DNA of 64,000 nucleotides, taken from Salegentibacter holothuriorum (lineage in GTDB: Bacteria; Bacteroidota; Bacteroidia; Flavobacteriales; Flavobacteriaceae). Location: positions 62,001 through 126,000 of the forward strand of contig NZ_FUYY01000002.1 of the NCBI RefSeq assembly GCF_900168045.1, in the 5' to 3' direction. Below the pieces are notes generated by a model. That model searched no databases and was not told the origin of the DNA. It was given only the letters and a program-made list of their open reading frames with translations. Of the stretch, positions 1 to 6,732 are shown in pieces (position 1 is the first letter of the stretch; each line of letters opens with the position of its first letter). The position numbers and the translations under genes were made by a program.

Positions 1-235
1 AATCTCCCATAAAAAAACCATACACCACAAGGGCAATATTATTACCCACTAACATTGTAGCTATAAACTTTGATGGTTTTTTAGTTAATCTCTTTAGAAT
101 GGTTGCCAGGAAATCATTTTGACGTTTTTCAATCTCAATATAGATCTTGTTGGAAGAAATATAAGCAATCTCCATCCCGGAAAAGAAAGCAGACAGAATT
201 AAAGAAAGTATAATTATAAGAATTTCAACCTCCAT
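1..235 (-). CDS. CNNM/CorC-type (DUF21) membrane protein, N-terminal part only
   Basis: Reverse-strand reading gives 78 codons that run off the window edge, so only the N-terminus is present. It starts MEVEILIIILSLILSAFFSG, a hydrophobic helix followed by an FSGMEIAY stretch typical of the CNNM transmembrane domain of the hemolysin-C/CorC family. These proteins usually continue with more membrane helices, paired CBS domains and a CorC/HlyC domain, and are linked to magnesium/cobalt efflux. The ATG shares one base with the stop of the upstream small membrane gene (TAATG), which implies translational coupling. The family call is fairly safe; the substrate is unknown. Confidence 0.75.
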   Translation of the reverse strand, partial: MEVEILIIILSLILSAFFSGMEIAYISSNKIYIEIEKRQNDFLATILKRLTKKPSKFIATMLVGNNIALVVYGFFMGD

Positions 236-432
236 TATTCCTGCTTGTTACGCTCTTCAATCTTACGTCTAAATCGTCTTTTAAAGAAAAACATAAGGAT
301 AGATATAACCACAAAAAAGATAAACAAATAGGCTCTACTGCGCTCTGTATTCCATATTCTAAAACTTTCAAAAAGGAAAAAAGCAGCTATAAATAAGTAA
401 GCGTATTCAAAATATTTAAAATATTTACTCAT
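235..432 (-). CDS. Small two-helix membrane protein, function unknown
   Basis: This 65-residue protein has two predicted membrane helices, about residues 9-24 (YAYLFIAAFFLFE) and 33-50 (RAYLFIFFVVISILMFFF). A very basic tail, KRRFRRKIEERNKQE, follows and would lie in the cytoplasm. I do not recognise a family. Its start overlaps the end of lptC by 8 bases and its stop shares a base with the next gene's ATG. It is therefore firmly embedded in the operon and probably real. No function is assigned; position suggests an envelope role. Confidence 0.65.
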   Translation of the reverse strand: MSKYFKYFEYAYLFIAAFFLFESFRIWNTERSRAYLFIFFVVISILMFFFKRRFRRKIEERNKQE

Positions 433-997
433 CAGGTTTATCGTCTTTAATTATTTGAACCCCAACATTGGTTCGCGATCGAAAATTACCGAAATTTTGA
501 TTAGCATCAAAACCTTCCCCCTCGTTAAGCGCACCATTTGGAAATTTAATGGTATTTGGTTTGTCGGTAAAAATCCAGTTTATGTTTTGATCCCAAAATA
601 ACTGAGAAGCTTCAAGCCGCATACTATCTGCGGTAAAAATCACCACATTCCCCTGTAAGTCTACAAGATTAGTGCCTTCGTAGATAATTCCATAATCTGA
701 GGTAACCGTACTTTTCTCATTATTTTCGTCATAAATCTCCAATTCCAATCCATCGGGAAATTCGTGATACGGAAATTCTTTATTGGTAAAATCCATCATT
801 TTGGGGCTTTTTAAATTAGCCACCATTCTGCCAGAATCGGTATACTTTAAGTTTATTCCCTCGGCGATAGCTTGCGGCGCGTCACCTTCTATGTCCAGCG
901 CCCTTATTTCATTTAAATTACCCTGACACGAAAAAAGCATTGTCACGCCTATTAGCGTGACAATGCCTGTTATTATTTCCTTATATGTTAAGCTCAT
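425..997 (-). CDS. lptC: LptC, LPS export periplasmic/inner-membrane anchored protein
   Basis: A 190-residue protein with an N-terminal hydrophobic segment ending in a lipobox-like LFSC (residues 21-24), then a beta-strand-rich domain (KYTDSGRMVANLKSPKM, LEIYDENNEKSTVTSDYGIIYEGTNLVDLQGNV) typical of LptC. LptC hands lipopolysaccharide from the LptB2FG transporter to the periplasmic LptA bridge. The possible lipid-modified Cys differs from the single-helix anchor of E. coli LptC but is common in Bacteroidetes. It lies 1 nt downstream of the TPR gene and overlaps the following small gene, so it is co-transcribed with coaX and the barrel protein. Confidence 0.85.
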   Translation of the reverse strand: MSLTYKEIITGIVTLIGVTMLFSCQGNLNEIRALDIEGDAPQAIAEGINLKYTDSGRMVANLKSPKMMDFTNKEFPYHEFPDGLELEIYDENNEKSTVTSDYGIIYEGTNLVDLQGNVVIFTADSMRLEASQLFWDQNINWIFTDKPNTIKFPNGALNEGEGFDANQNFGNFRSRTNVGVQIIKDDKPDE

Positions 998-998
998 A

Positions 999-2372
999 TT
1001 ACATTTGTGGGATACGCACAGTTTCCCCTATCCAACATCCAATCTTTATAGCTTCACCGGCGCTTCTACCTTGCTGAAAAACATCAGCTTTTTGTGGTGC
1101 TCTACCTCTATAAGCAGTTGCAGTTTGATTTGCATTAGATGCAATAGATGGATCTACTCTTGCAGCTCTGGCAGCATAATCTGCTGCTAACCAATACACA
1201 GCTCTTTTATCAAAAGTAGTTTCTCCACAACTGTTTGCACTTTGAGCAATCATATTTGCTATTTGCAAATAAGCCCTACCAAAAGATGGTTTGGCATTAA
1301 TTGCCTTTCTATAAAAATTTCTCGCTTGAGAAAAACTTCCTCTTTCCTTGTAATTAGAAGCGATTCTATAGTAAATTCTAGCCTGATCGCTTGGATCTTT
1401 TTCTAACTCTGCAGCCTCATTATAATACTCCAAAGCTTTTCCTCTATCGCCATCTGCTTCAGCCAACTGTCCTAAAGAGTAAGCAGAATTTGCAGAAGGC
1501 TCTAGTTGGTGTAATGCTTCAGAAACCTGGAAGAATAATGGATCTTCGGTACAATCTTTAGCAGACAATCTTGCGTTTGCATTCTGCAACCAATTTACAT
1601 CAGATTTTTTCTCTTCGAAATCTTTCTTATAAAGTGGAATTAAATTATCACAATCTGCTCTGGCACCAAGTTTAGCGTTCAAAGCACCTTTCACCATATT
1701 GTAATTTTTCAAATTAATCTCGGCATATTTAATTTGCTTCTCCTCCTTAGACGTAAGCTCTTCACCTGCATCTTGCTTTTCAATTAGCGGCGCTAACTTC
1801 ACAGCTGCTTGATTTTCCTCTTCTTCAATTTTCGCCATTACTTTATCGTAGTTATCAAAAACGTCCTGAAGTTCTCTCTCCCCGGCATCCTGCATATCTA
1901 CCATTAACTGGAAGTAAGCATAAAGCCCTTTTGGGCTGGTAAAGTTCTCACGATCTTCTGTGTAAACTCTATCAAAAGCATTATAAAGCTCTTCGGTAGA
2001 ACCAATTTTATTATCAAATTTTATTTGAGCGATATCTGAATACACTTTTCCTTTTGAAGTTTTATTTGGAAATAACTCCAAACGCTCTTCCCACAAGCCG
2101 ATAAGCTCTTTTATAAATTGCTCTTTTTCTGCACCTTCAGCATTCTCAATTTTATAATTAAGAGCACGCTCTCCATACTGGAAAGTAGCCAGGCTATATT
2201 TTGGGCATTCTTCCCTAACCTTCATTAAAGGCTCATAAGCGGCATCATAATTTTTAGCCTTAGCATCATCATAAGCCAAAGCAGCCATTGTCGCACAATC
2301 ATTAGATTGTGCGCTTAAAACACTTGAACCTAAAACAGCCCCTGTAATTAATGCTATAAATTTCGCTTTCAT
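999..2372 (-). CDS. Secreted TPR-repeat protein
   Basis: A 457-residue protein with a signal peptide (MKAKFIALITGAVLGSSVLSAQ). Helical repeats follow: an N-terminal DDAKAKNYDAAYEPLMKVREECP unit and clear TPR units near the C-terminus (AYSLGQLAEADGDRGKALEYYNEAAEL; RIYYRIASNYKERGSFSQARNFYRKAINAKP). A charged helical stretch (about residues 150-230) joins them. It probably acts as a periplasmic protein-protein scaffold. The gene lies 21 nt after the barrel gene and 1 nt before lptC, and this arrangement is common in Flavobacteriia. The exact role is unknown; the TPR call is secure. Confidence 0.75.
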   Translation of the reverse strand: MKAKFIALITGAVLGSSVLSAQSNDCATMAALAYDDAKAKNYDAAYEPLMKVREECPKYSLATFQYGERALNYKIENAEGAEKEQFIKELIGLWEERLELFPNKTSKGKVYSDIAQIKFDNKIGSTEELYNAFDRVYTEDRENFTSPKGLYAYFQLMVDMQDAGERELQDVFDNYDKVMAKIEEEENQAAVKLAPLIEKQDAGEELTSKEEKQIKYAEINLKNYNMVKGALNAKLGARADCDNLIPLYKKDFEEKKSDVNWLQNANARLSAKDCTEDPLFFQVSEALHQLEPSANSAYSLGQLAEADGDRGKALEYYNEAAELEKDPSDQARIYYRIASNYKERGSFSQARNFYRKAINAKPSFGRAYLQIANMIAQSANSCGETTFDKRAVYWLAADYAARAARVDPSIASNANQTATAYRGRAPQKADVFQQGRSAGEAIKIGCWIGETVRIPQM

Positions 2373-2393
2373 CTTTTTGTTTTATTATCGTGG

Positions 2394-3647
2394 TTAATTA
2401 AATTTTCTTCTTTCGAACCATCTTCTGGCTTCGGTAAGGGAAAGCCCTACTGAAAGCCTAAAGTAATCTTCCTGAATTAAACCTGAATCTGTGGTACCGC
2501 GCTGTCCATACTCAAATCCAAGGTTTATATTAGAAAATCCCGGCCCTACAGGTAGTCCAACTCCAAAAGTGATGCCAAACTCATTAATATCCTGACTGTT
2601 GATACTTAAACCTGTCTCTTCATACCTGAATCCTGCTCTATAAACAATGCGGCTAAAGTAATTAGTAAAAGAATCATGTTGTGGAATAAAATACCCACCA
2701 AATTTATATTGCGCAGCATTTGCAAAATTTGCATTCGCGCCCCCTGCACCATTTACACTTAAGAACGAATTATCATCTGTACTCACATATTCCCCACCAA
2801 AAAACCACTTTTTAGGTCTTCCAAGACCAAGACCAATTGTATATTTCGCCGGAAGTGTCAATTCAGAGTCTGAAACATCTACATCTCGCTCTTCCACCAC
2901 TGTCTCACCGCCGTTACCCGAAAAAGCTATTGTCGCCAATTGCCTGGAATTTTCAGCATCTATAGTTGTGGTTGGCGAGTAAGAAGCCGCCGCATGTAAT
3001 TTAAGTCCGTTTTTAAACTTTTGCTGAAAATCGGCTCCAAAATTATAATTAAAACCTAATAAATCTGTTCTACTTATATCACGAGAGCCCAATTGCACAT
3101 CTTCACGAACTAATGTTCTTTGATTTTGAAGATTTCCAAAGTTATAATTTACGTCTACCCCAAGGCTTAAAGCAGGAATCACCTGATAACCCGCAGAAAG
3201 AAAAACTTTATTCATTCCGCCACGACCTTCCAGCCTACTGGCAACAGATTCTCTAATATCTAAAATTTGATATCCAACCGAAGTATATGGCAACACACCA
3301 ATACCAAACCCAAGATTCCCACCCACGGGCACCCCAATGGCAAGGTAATCTAAAGAAGTAACCTTCGCGTTATCTTCGGCTGTATCCGAACTTAAGTTTA
3401 ACCTTTCATGAGAACCACCAACCGCATAGGTTGTTCTGGTTAATCTCCCATATCCAGCGGGATTTCTAAGGTTTAGGTGAATACTATCAGAAAACACACT
3501 TAAGCCTCCCATAGATCGGTTCTCTACGGTCCCTTTAAAAGTGTTAAGGCCAATCCCATAATAAGAATAGGGCGATGATACATTCTCCTGAGCTGAAGCA
3601 ACCACTGTAAAAAAAACAGCTACGATTACTATAAATCGTTTAATCAT
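2394..3647 (-). CDS. Outer-membrane beta-barrel protein (FadL/OmpP1-like)
   Basis: A 417-residue protein with signal peptide MIKRFIVIVAVFFTVVASAQ, then SPYSYYGIGLNTFKGTVENRSMGGLSV and LNLRNPAGYG. This resembles the start of FadL/OmpP1-like barrels in Bacteroidetes, where the N-terminus plugs the pore. The remainder alternates strands and turns and ends near the C-terminus with aromatic-rich strands (DYFRLSVGLSLTEARRWFERRKFN). It likely transports hydrophobic compounds across the outer membrane, but substrate and family are not certain. It overlaps the end of coaX by 4 bases. Confidence 0.65.
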   Translation of the reverse strand: MIKRFIVIVAVFFTVVASAQENVSSPYSYYGIGLNTFKGTVENRSMGGLSVFSDSIHLNLRNPAGYGRLTRTTYAVGGSHERLNLSSDTAEDNAKVTSLDYLAIGVPVGGNLGFGIGVLPYTSVGYQILDIRESVASRLEGRGGMNKVFLSAGYQVIPALSLGVDVNYNFGNLQNQRTLVREDVQLGSRDISRTDLLGFNYNFGADFQQKFKNGLKLHAAASYSPTTTIDAENSRQLATIAFSGNGGETVVEERDVDVSDSELTLPAKYTIGLGLGRPKKWFFGGEYVSTDDNSFLSVNGAGGANANFANAAQYKFGGYFIPQHDSFTNYFSRIVYRAGFRYEETGLSINSQDINEFGITFGVGLPVGPGFSNINLGFEYGQRGTTDSGLIQEDYFRLSVGLSLTEARRWFERRKFN

Positions 3648-4375
3648 TGAGTCTTGTTAAATTCTAAAATGTAGTTTAAACCCTCTAAAAGAAAATTCGG
3701 GTTGGCAAATATGCTATTTTTTACCCGCTTTGACAAAATTTGCGTATCCCCTCCTGTTAAAATAACTGTTAAATATTTATAATCAGTCTTGTAGCGATCA
3801 ATAATTCCATCCAACTCTGCACTTACACCGTTTAACACCCCAGATAAAATACTATTTTGAGTAGAATCGCCTATTAAAGGGGCATTTTCACCCAAAGTTA
3901 CAAGCGGAAGTTTGGAGGTAAAATACTGAAGTCCTTTTAAACGCATTTGCAAACCGGGAGAAATGGCACCTCCCAGGTATTCATTCGCAGAATTTTTAAA
4001 ATCGAAGGTTATACAAGTACCCGCATCTATTATCAATACATTTTCATTTTGAAAGTTCAACGAACCGGCAGCAACTAGCGCCAATCTATCTTTCCCTAAA
4101 GTTTGAGGCGAAGCATAATTGTTTTTAAACGGAAGTTTAGTGTTTTGGTTCAAAATATAAAGCTTAGTTTCCTTTTCAAGAATTTTCTCAAGCTCTGAAG
4201 TATCTTTTACCACTGATGAAAGCATGGAAAAAGCGATTTGAGGATAATCTTTTTTGATTTCCTGAAATTTTTCAAAAAAATTTTCAACTAAAAAAGAATA
4301 GAATCTCAAAACCCTAGACTCCTGAAAAACAGCAGCTTTTACAGAAGAGTTTCCTACATCTACAATTAAATTCAT
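3644..4375 (-). CDS. coaX: Type III pantothenate kinase
   Basis: A 243-residue CoaX, normal length. It phosphorylates pantothenate with ATP in the first step of coenzyme A synthesis. The N-terminal phosphate-binding motif IVDVGNSSVKAAVF (residues 4-17), the LGKDRLAL segment and the IDAGTCITFDF motif mark the ASKHA-fold type III enzyme. It heads a minus-strand operon with an outer-membrane barrel, a TPR protein and lptC. CoaX enzymes are not feedback-inhibited by CoA, as known for the family. It is divergent from tRNA-Phe. Confidence 0.95.
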   Translation of the reverse strand: MNLIVDVGNSSVKAAVFQESRVLRFYSFLVENFFEKFQEIKKDYPQIAFSMLSSVVKDTSELEKILEKETKLYILNQNTKLPFKNNYASPQTLGKDRLALVAAGSLNFQNENVLIIDAGTCITFDFKNSANEYLGGAISPGLQMRLKGLQYFTSKLPLVTLGENAPLIGDSTQNSILSGVLNGVSAELDGIIDRYKTDYKYLTVILTGGDTQILSKRVKNSIFANPNFLLEGLNYILEFNKTQ

Positions 4376-4426
4376 AGCAATTTGGTTGTGTTGGCTAAAT
4401 TACAAAAGCATTTTTTTAAAATTTCG

Positions 4427-4458
4427 TTTGTGAGATTATAAAAATGAATATATATTTG
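4427..4458 (+). promoter_or_regulatory. Bacteroidetes-type promoter for tRNA-Phe
   Basis: TTTG at 4427-4430, a 20-nt spacer and TATATTTG at 4451-4458 match the TTTG / TAnnTTTG consensus of the Bacteroidetes primary sigma factor. The predicted transcription start falls a few bases downstream, shortly before the tRNA at 4484. Confidence 0.7.
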
Positions 4459-4483
4459 CACCCGCTTACAACAATAAGCAACT

Positions 4484-4556
4484 GGTGCCTTAGCTCAGTT
4501 GGTAGAGCAAAGGACTGAAAATCCTTGTGTCCCTGGTTCGATTCCTGGAGGCACCA
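4484..4556 (+). tRNA. tRNA-Phe (anticodon GAA)
   Basis: A 73-nt cloverleaf. The acceptor arm is GGTGCCT/AGGCACC with discriminator A at 4556. The D arm is GCTC/GAGC, the anticodon stem AAGGA/TCCTT with loop CTGAAAA, and the T loop TTCGATT. CCA is not encoded. The T stem (CCTGG/CCTGG) has one central U-U mismatch, the only irregularity. A promoter and a terminator bracket the gene. Confidence 0.97.
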
Positions 4557-4560
4557 CCTT

Positions 4561-4597
4561 AAAAGCCCGATACACTTTGTGTTTTCGGGCTTTTTTA
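4561..4597 (+). terminator. Rho-independent terminator after tRNA-Phe
   Basis: The stem AAAAGCCCGA (4561-4570) pairs with TCGGGCTTTT, followed by more T residues to about 4596. It lies 5 nt after the tRNA. Confidence 0.85.
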
Positions 4598-4891
4598 ATT
4601 TTGGGCTACACATAAATGAGAGATTACGGATCATTTTCAAAAGTTGTGTGTGTGAATTGAAATAATAGTTTGATTTTTGTCTTCTAAACAAAAAACATAA
4701 GACTAATTTATAGATTTGATCAAAATCTTATAGCAAGAATTATTGTTTATCCATTTTGATCTAATCCAACACGGGGTGACGCACTAAAATATAGAATTCT
4801 TCCTGTTCAGATTAACTACAATTTTTGCTTAGTCCCCAACAATCATGCTTGATCCCGAATTATTCTGTACTTATTCTGTACTAAAGGAAAT
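4598..4891. other. Non-coding gap between the two tRNA genes
   Basis: No convincing gene is seen. A perfect tandem 11-mer, TTATTCTGTAC twice, lies at 4860-4881. The stretch is AT-rich. Sites between tRNA genes often receive insertions, but no integrase fragment is readable here. Confidence 0.5.
4860..4881 (+). repeat. Tandem duplicate of an 11-mer
   Basis: TTATTCTGTAC occurs twice back to back. It lies 11 nt before the poly-A side of the tRNA-fMet terminator. Function unknown; it may be chance or slippage. Confidence 0.6.
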
Positions 4892-4922
4892 AAAAAAAGG
4901 CTTCACATTTCTGTGAAGCCTT
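4892..4922 (-). terminator. Rho-independent terminator of tRNA-fMet
   Basis: On the minus strand the stem AAGGCTTCACA / TGTGAAGCCTT (4898-4922) has a 3-nt loop and is followed by a run of T (4892-4898). It lies 12 nt beyond the tRNA 3' end. Confidence 0.85.
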
Positions 4923-4933
4923 GTCTTTCCTAG

Positions 4934-5006
<73 letters not shown>

Positions 5007-5016
5007 ATATCGACTG

Positions 5017-5048
5017 CAAATATAAGACTCTTTTTGAGTTTCAACAAA
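5017..5048 (-). promoter_or_regulatory. Bacteroidetes-type promoter for tRNA-fMet
   Basis: Read on the minus strand, TTTG (5048-5045), a 20-nt spacer and TATATTTG (5024-5017) match the consensus. The -7 box ends 11 nt before the tRNA 5' end at 5006. Confidence 0.75.
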
Positions 5049-5114
5049 GCTTTTTCAATAAAAATTTAAAGAAAAAACAATAATGATATTGCATTACTGA
5101 ATATCAGTAAATTA

Positions 5115-5143
5115 CCTCGTGGCAAGCCAACAAAGCATTAAAT
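5115..5143 (+). repeat. Partial relative of the 45-bp dispersed repeat (upstream half)
   Basis: CCTCGTGGCAAGCC followed by AACAAAGCATTAAAT resembles the first half of the 45-bp element that begins 12 nt later (CGAGACAAGCCTCG then GAGCATTAAAT). A comparable partial copy also precedes the full copy at 14795. Confidence 0.45.
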
Positions 5144-5154
5144 GGAAAGATTTT

Positions 5155-5199
5155 TTTCGAGACAAGCCTCGGAGCATTAAATCTCGATTATCGAGTAAA
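5155..5199 (+). repeat. 45-bp two-hairpin dispersed repeat, copy A
   Basis: The element starts TTTCGAGACAAGCCTCGGAG and ends CTCGATTATCGAGTAAA. It holds an imperfect stem (CGAGacaaGCCTCG region) and a clean CTCGA-TTA-TCGAG stem. It differs at 2 of 45 positions from copy B (14795) and at 3 from copy C (13552, reverse orientation). It lies 12 nt after the stop of the CPXCG gene. Confidence 0.8.
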
Positions 5200-5211
5200 T
5201 TAAAGAAATAA

Positions 5212-5394
5212 TTATTGCTCGATGTTATTCGCTTCAAAAGTCTGAAGCTCATTTTCACTGAATGAGACTCTAAATTCTATCGGATTACAACAATTCTCGC
5301 AATCCTCAATGTACGTCTGCTGGCTTACTGACGGATCCAGCAAAACCGAAATTTCCTCCCAGCAATATGGGCATTGAAAAAAATGCTCAAACAT
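5212..5394 (-). CDS. CPXCG-type cysteine-rich mini-protein
   Basis: A 60-residue soluble protein with two Cys pairs, CPYC (residues 8-11) and CENC (32-35) followed by C36, and an acidic C-terminal half. This is the pattern of the Cys_rich_CPXG family, a probable zinc knuckle of unknown role. It follows the TolC gene by only 3 nt, so it is the last gene of the efflux operon. Family members are often found next to unrelated genes, so a role in efflux is only inferred. Confidence 0.8.
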   Translation of the reverse strand: MFEHFFQCPYCWEEISVLLDPSVSQQTYIEDCENCCNPIEFRVSFSENELQTFEANNIEQ

Positions 5395-5397
5395 AAA

Positions 5398-6732
5398 CTA
5401 TAAATCAACATTCAACAATTGCCCGGTGAGTTGCAACAATTCCAATTCTGCAATCTTAGCATCGTATTTCGCGAGATTAAGACTGGTGTTAGCGTCTAAT
5501 AGATTAACCTGAGCCTGCCTAAATTCAATAGAAGTAATTCTTCCTAAATTAAATTGCTCTCGGGAACGCTCAAAATTATCCTTATTAGTAGCTACATTTT
5601 CCTCCTGAACTTTATAAATATATAGCCTATTTTCATAATTACCAAGTGCATTAGCAATGTCTCTTCTAATTCCAAGTGCAACCTGCTTTTTTTGTAACTC
5701 CTGGTTTTCGTGGTTTATTTTAGCATTCTGAGTCTGGACGCTGGTGGTTCCACCATCAAAAAGATTCCAGTTCAAACTGACTCCTCCAGAAATCCCATCA
5801 GTAGTTTGCCTACTTCCCGGGAAAAATGCGGTTGCCGCACTTCGATTGTAATTCCAGCCATAAGACCCGCTAAGATCTATAGTTGGCAAATATCCAGATT
5901 TGCTTATTTTTATATCATAAGTTGTAATTTCCAGGTTCTTATCAAGCTGAAGTAAAGAAACATTATTGGTTTCAGCTTCCATAATAAAGGATTCCAACTG
6001 AAGTTTTGGAATAAAATTTACCGTAGTATCTACCGTGAAATCTTTACCGGTAATTTGGCGATCCAGCAACACGTTTAAATCCCGCTTTGTATTATCAAGC
6101 TGTTGGCGTGTTTGAAGTAGATTAACGCTATCGTTATTAACATCTACGCGGGCATTAAGTACTACCAGGTTATTGCTTTGGCCATAATCAAACTGATATT
6201 GCGCCCTTATTACACGGTCTTTTGAAGTTTCTAAAACATTTTCTAATATTGCTACATTTTCGGTAAGCCTGGCAATTTCATAATAAACCGTCAATAGTTG
6301 CAGCATTGTATTCTCTATAGTTTCTCTGGCCTGAAGTTTAGAGAGATCGTATTGCTCTTTTAAGCTTTTATAATTGTAGAACCTGCCTAAGCCATCAAAA
6401 AGAGTATAATTTAAATTTACTGAAGCATTATAAGAATTACTTTCTATACCTTTCTGATCTAGCGCCTCACCATCTTCAGGCTCGGTTAATCTATCGTTTA
6501 AATCGTAGCCTGCTCCTGCCCTTCCCGTAACCGAAGGCAAGTAACCAGAATTAAGAATCCCCTGATTATTCTCAGCTATTTTAACTTCATTTTCAGCTAT
6601 TTCAATTCCGTAGTTACGCTCTAGAACAAGTGCGATTGCCATTTCTTTAGTAATAACTACTTCCTCCTGAGCAAAGATATTGCTGATAAAAAAAATAGCG
6701 ATCACAAATATTAGCTTACCCGATCTCTCCAT
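5398..6732 (-). CDS. TolC-family outer-membrane efflux channel
   Basis: A 444-residue protein with a signal peptide (cleavage about SNIFA-QEEV). Two OEP repeats follow, visible as long heptad-like helices (about residues 30-220 and 240-440) with SGYLP motifs in both halves (GYLPSVTGRAGAGYD; GYLPTIDLSGSYGW). It would form the trimeric outer-membrane duct of the RND pump encoded just upstream. Its start overlaps the pump gene by 17 bases. Length is normal. Substrate unknown. Confidence 0.9.
   Translation of the reverse strand: MERSGKLIFVIAIFFISNIFAQEEVVITKEMAIALVLERNYGIEIAENEVKIAENNQGILNSGYLPSVTGRAGAGYDLNDRLTEPEDGEALDQKGIESNSYNASVNLNYTLFDGLGRFYNYKSLKEQYDLSKLQARETIENTMLQLLTVYYEIARLTENVAILENVLETSKDRVIRAQYQFDYGQSNNLVVLNARVDVNNDSVNLLQTRQQLDNTKRDLNVLLDRQITGKDFTVDTTVNFIPKLQLESFIMEAETNNVSLLQLDKNLEITTYDIKISKSGYLPTIDLSGSYGWNYNRSAATAFFPGSRQTTDGISGGVSLNWNLFDGGTTSVQTQNAKINHENQELQKKQVALGIRRDIANALGNYENRLYIYKVQEENVATNKDNFERSREQFNLGRITSIEFRQAQVNLLDANTSLNLAKYDAKIAELELLQLTGQLLNVDL

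Noticed and set aside
4416-4691. A 91-codon minus-strand frame across the tRNA-Phe gene
   Set aside because: It covers a well-formed tRNA, its promoter and its terminator, and has no recognisable protein pattern.
4598-4891. Integrated element remnant next to the tRNA genes
   Set aside because: No integrase fragment and no duplicated tRNA 3' end were found; only a small tandem 11-mer is present.
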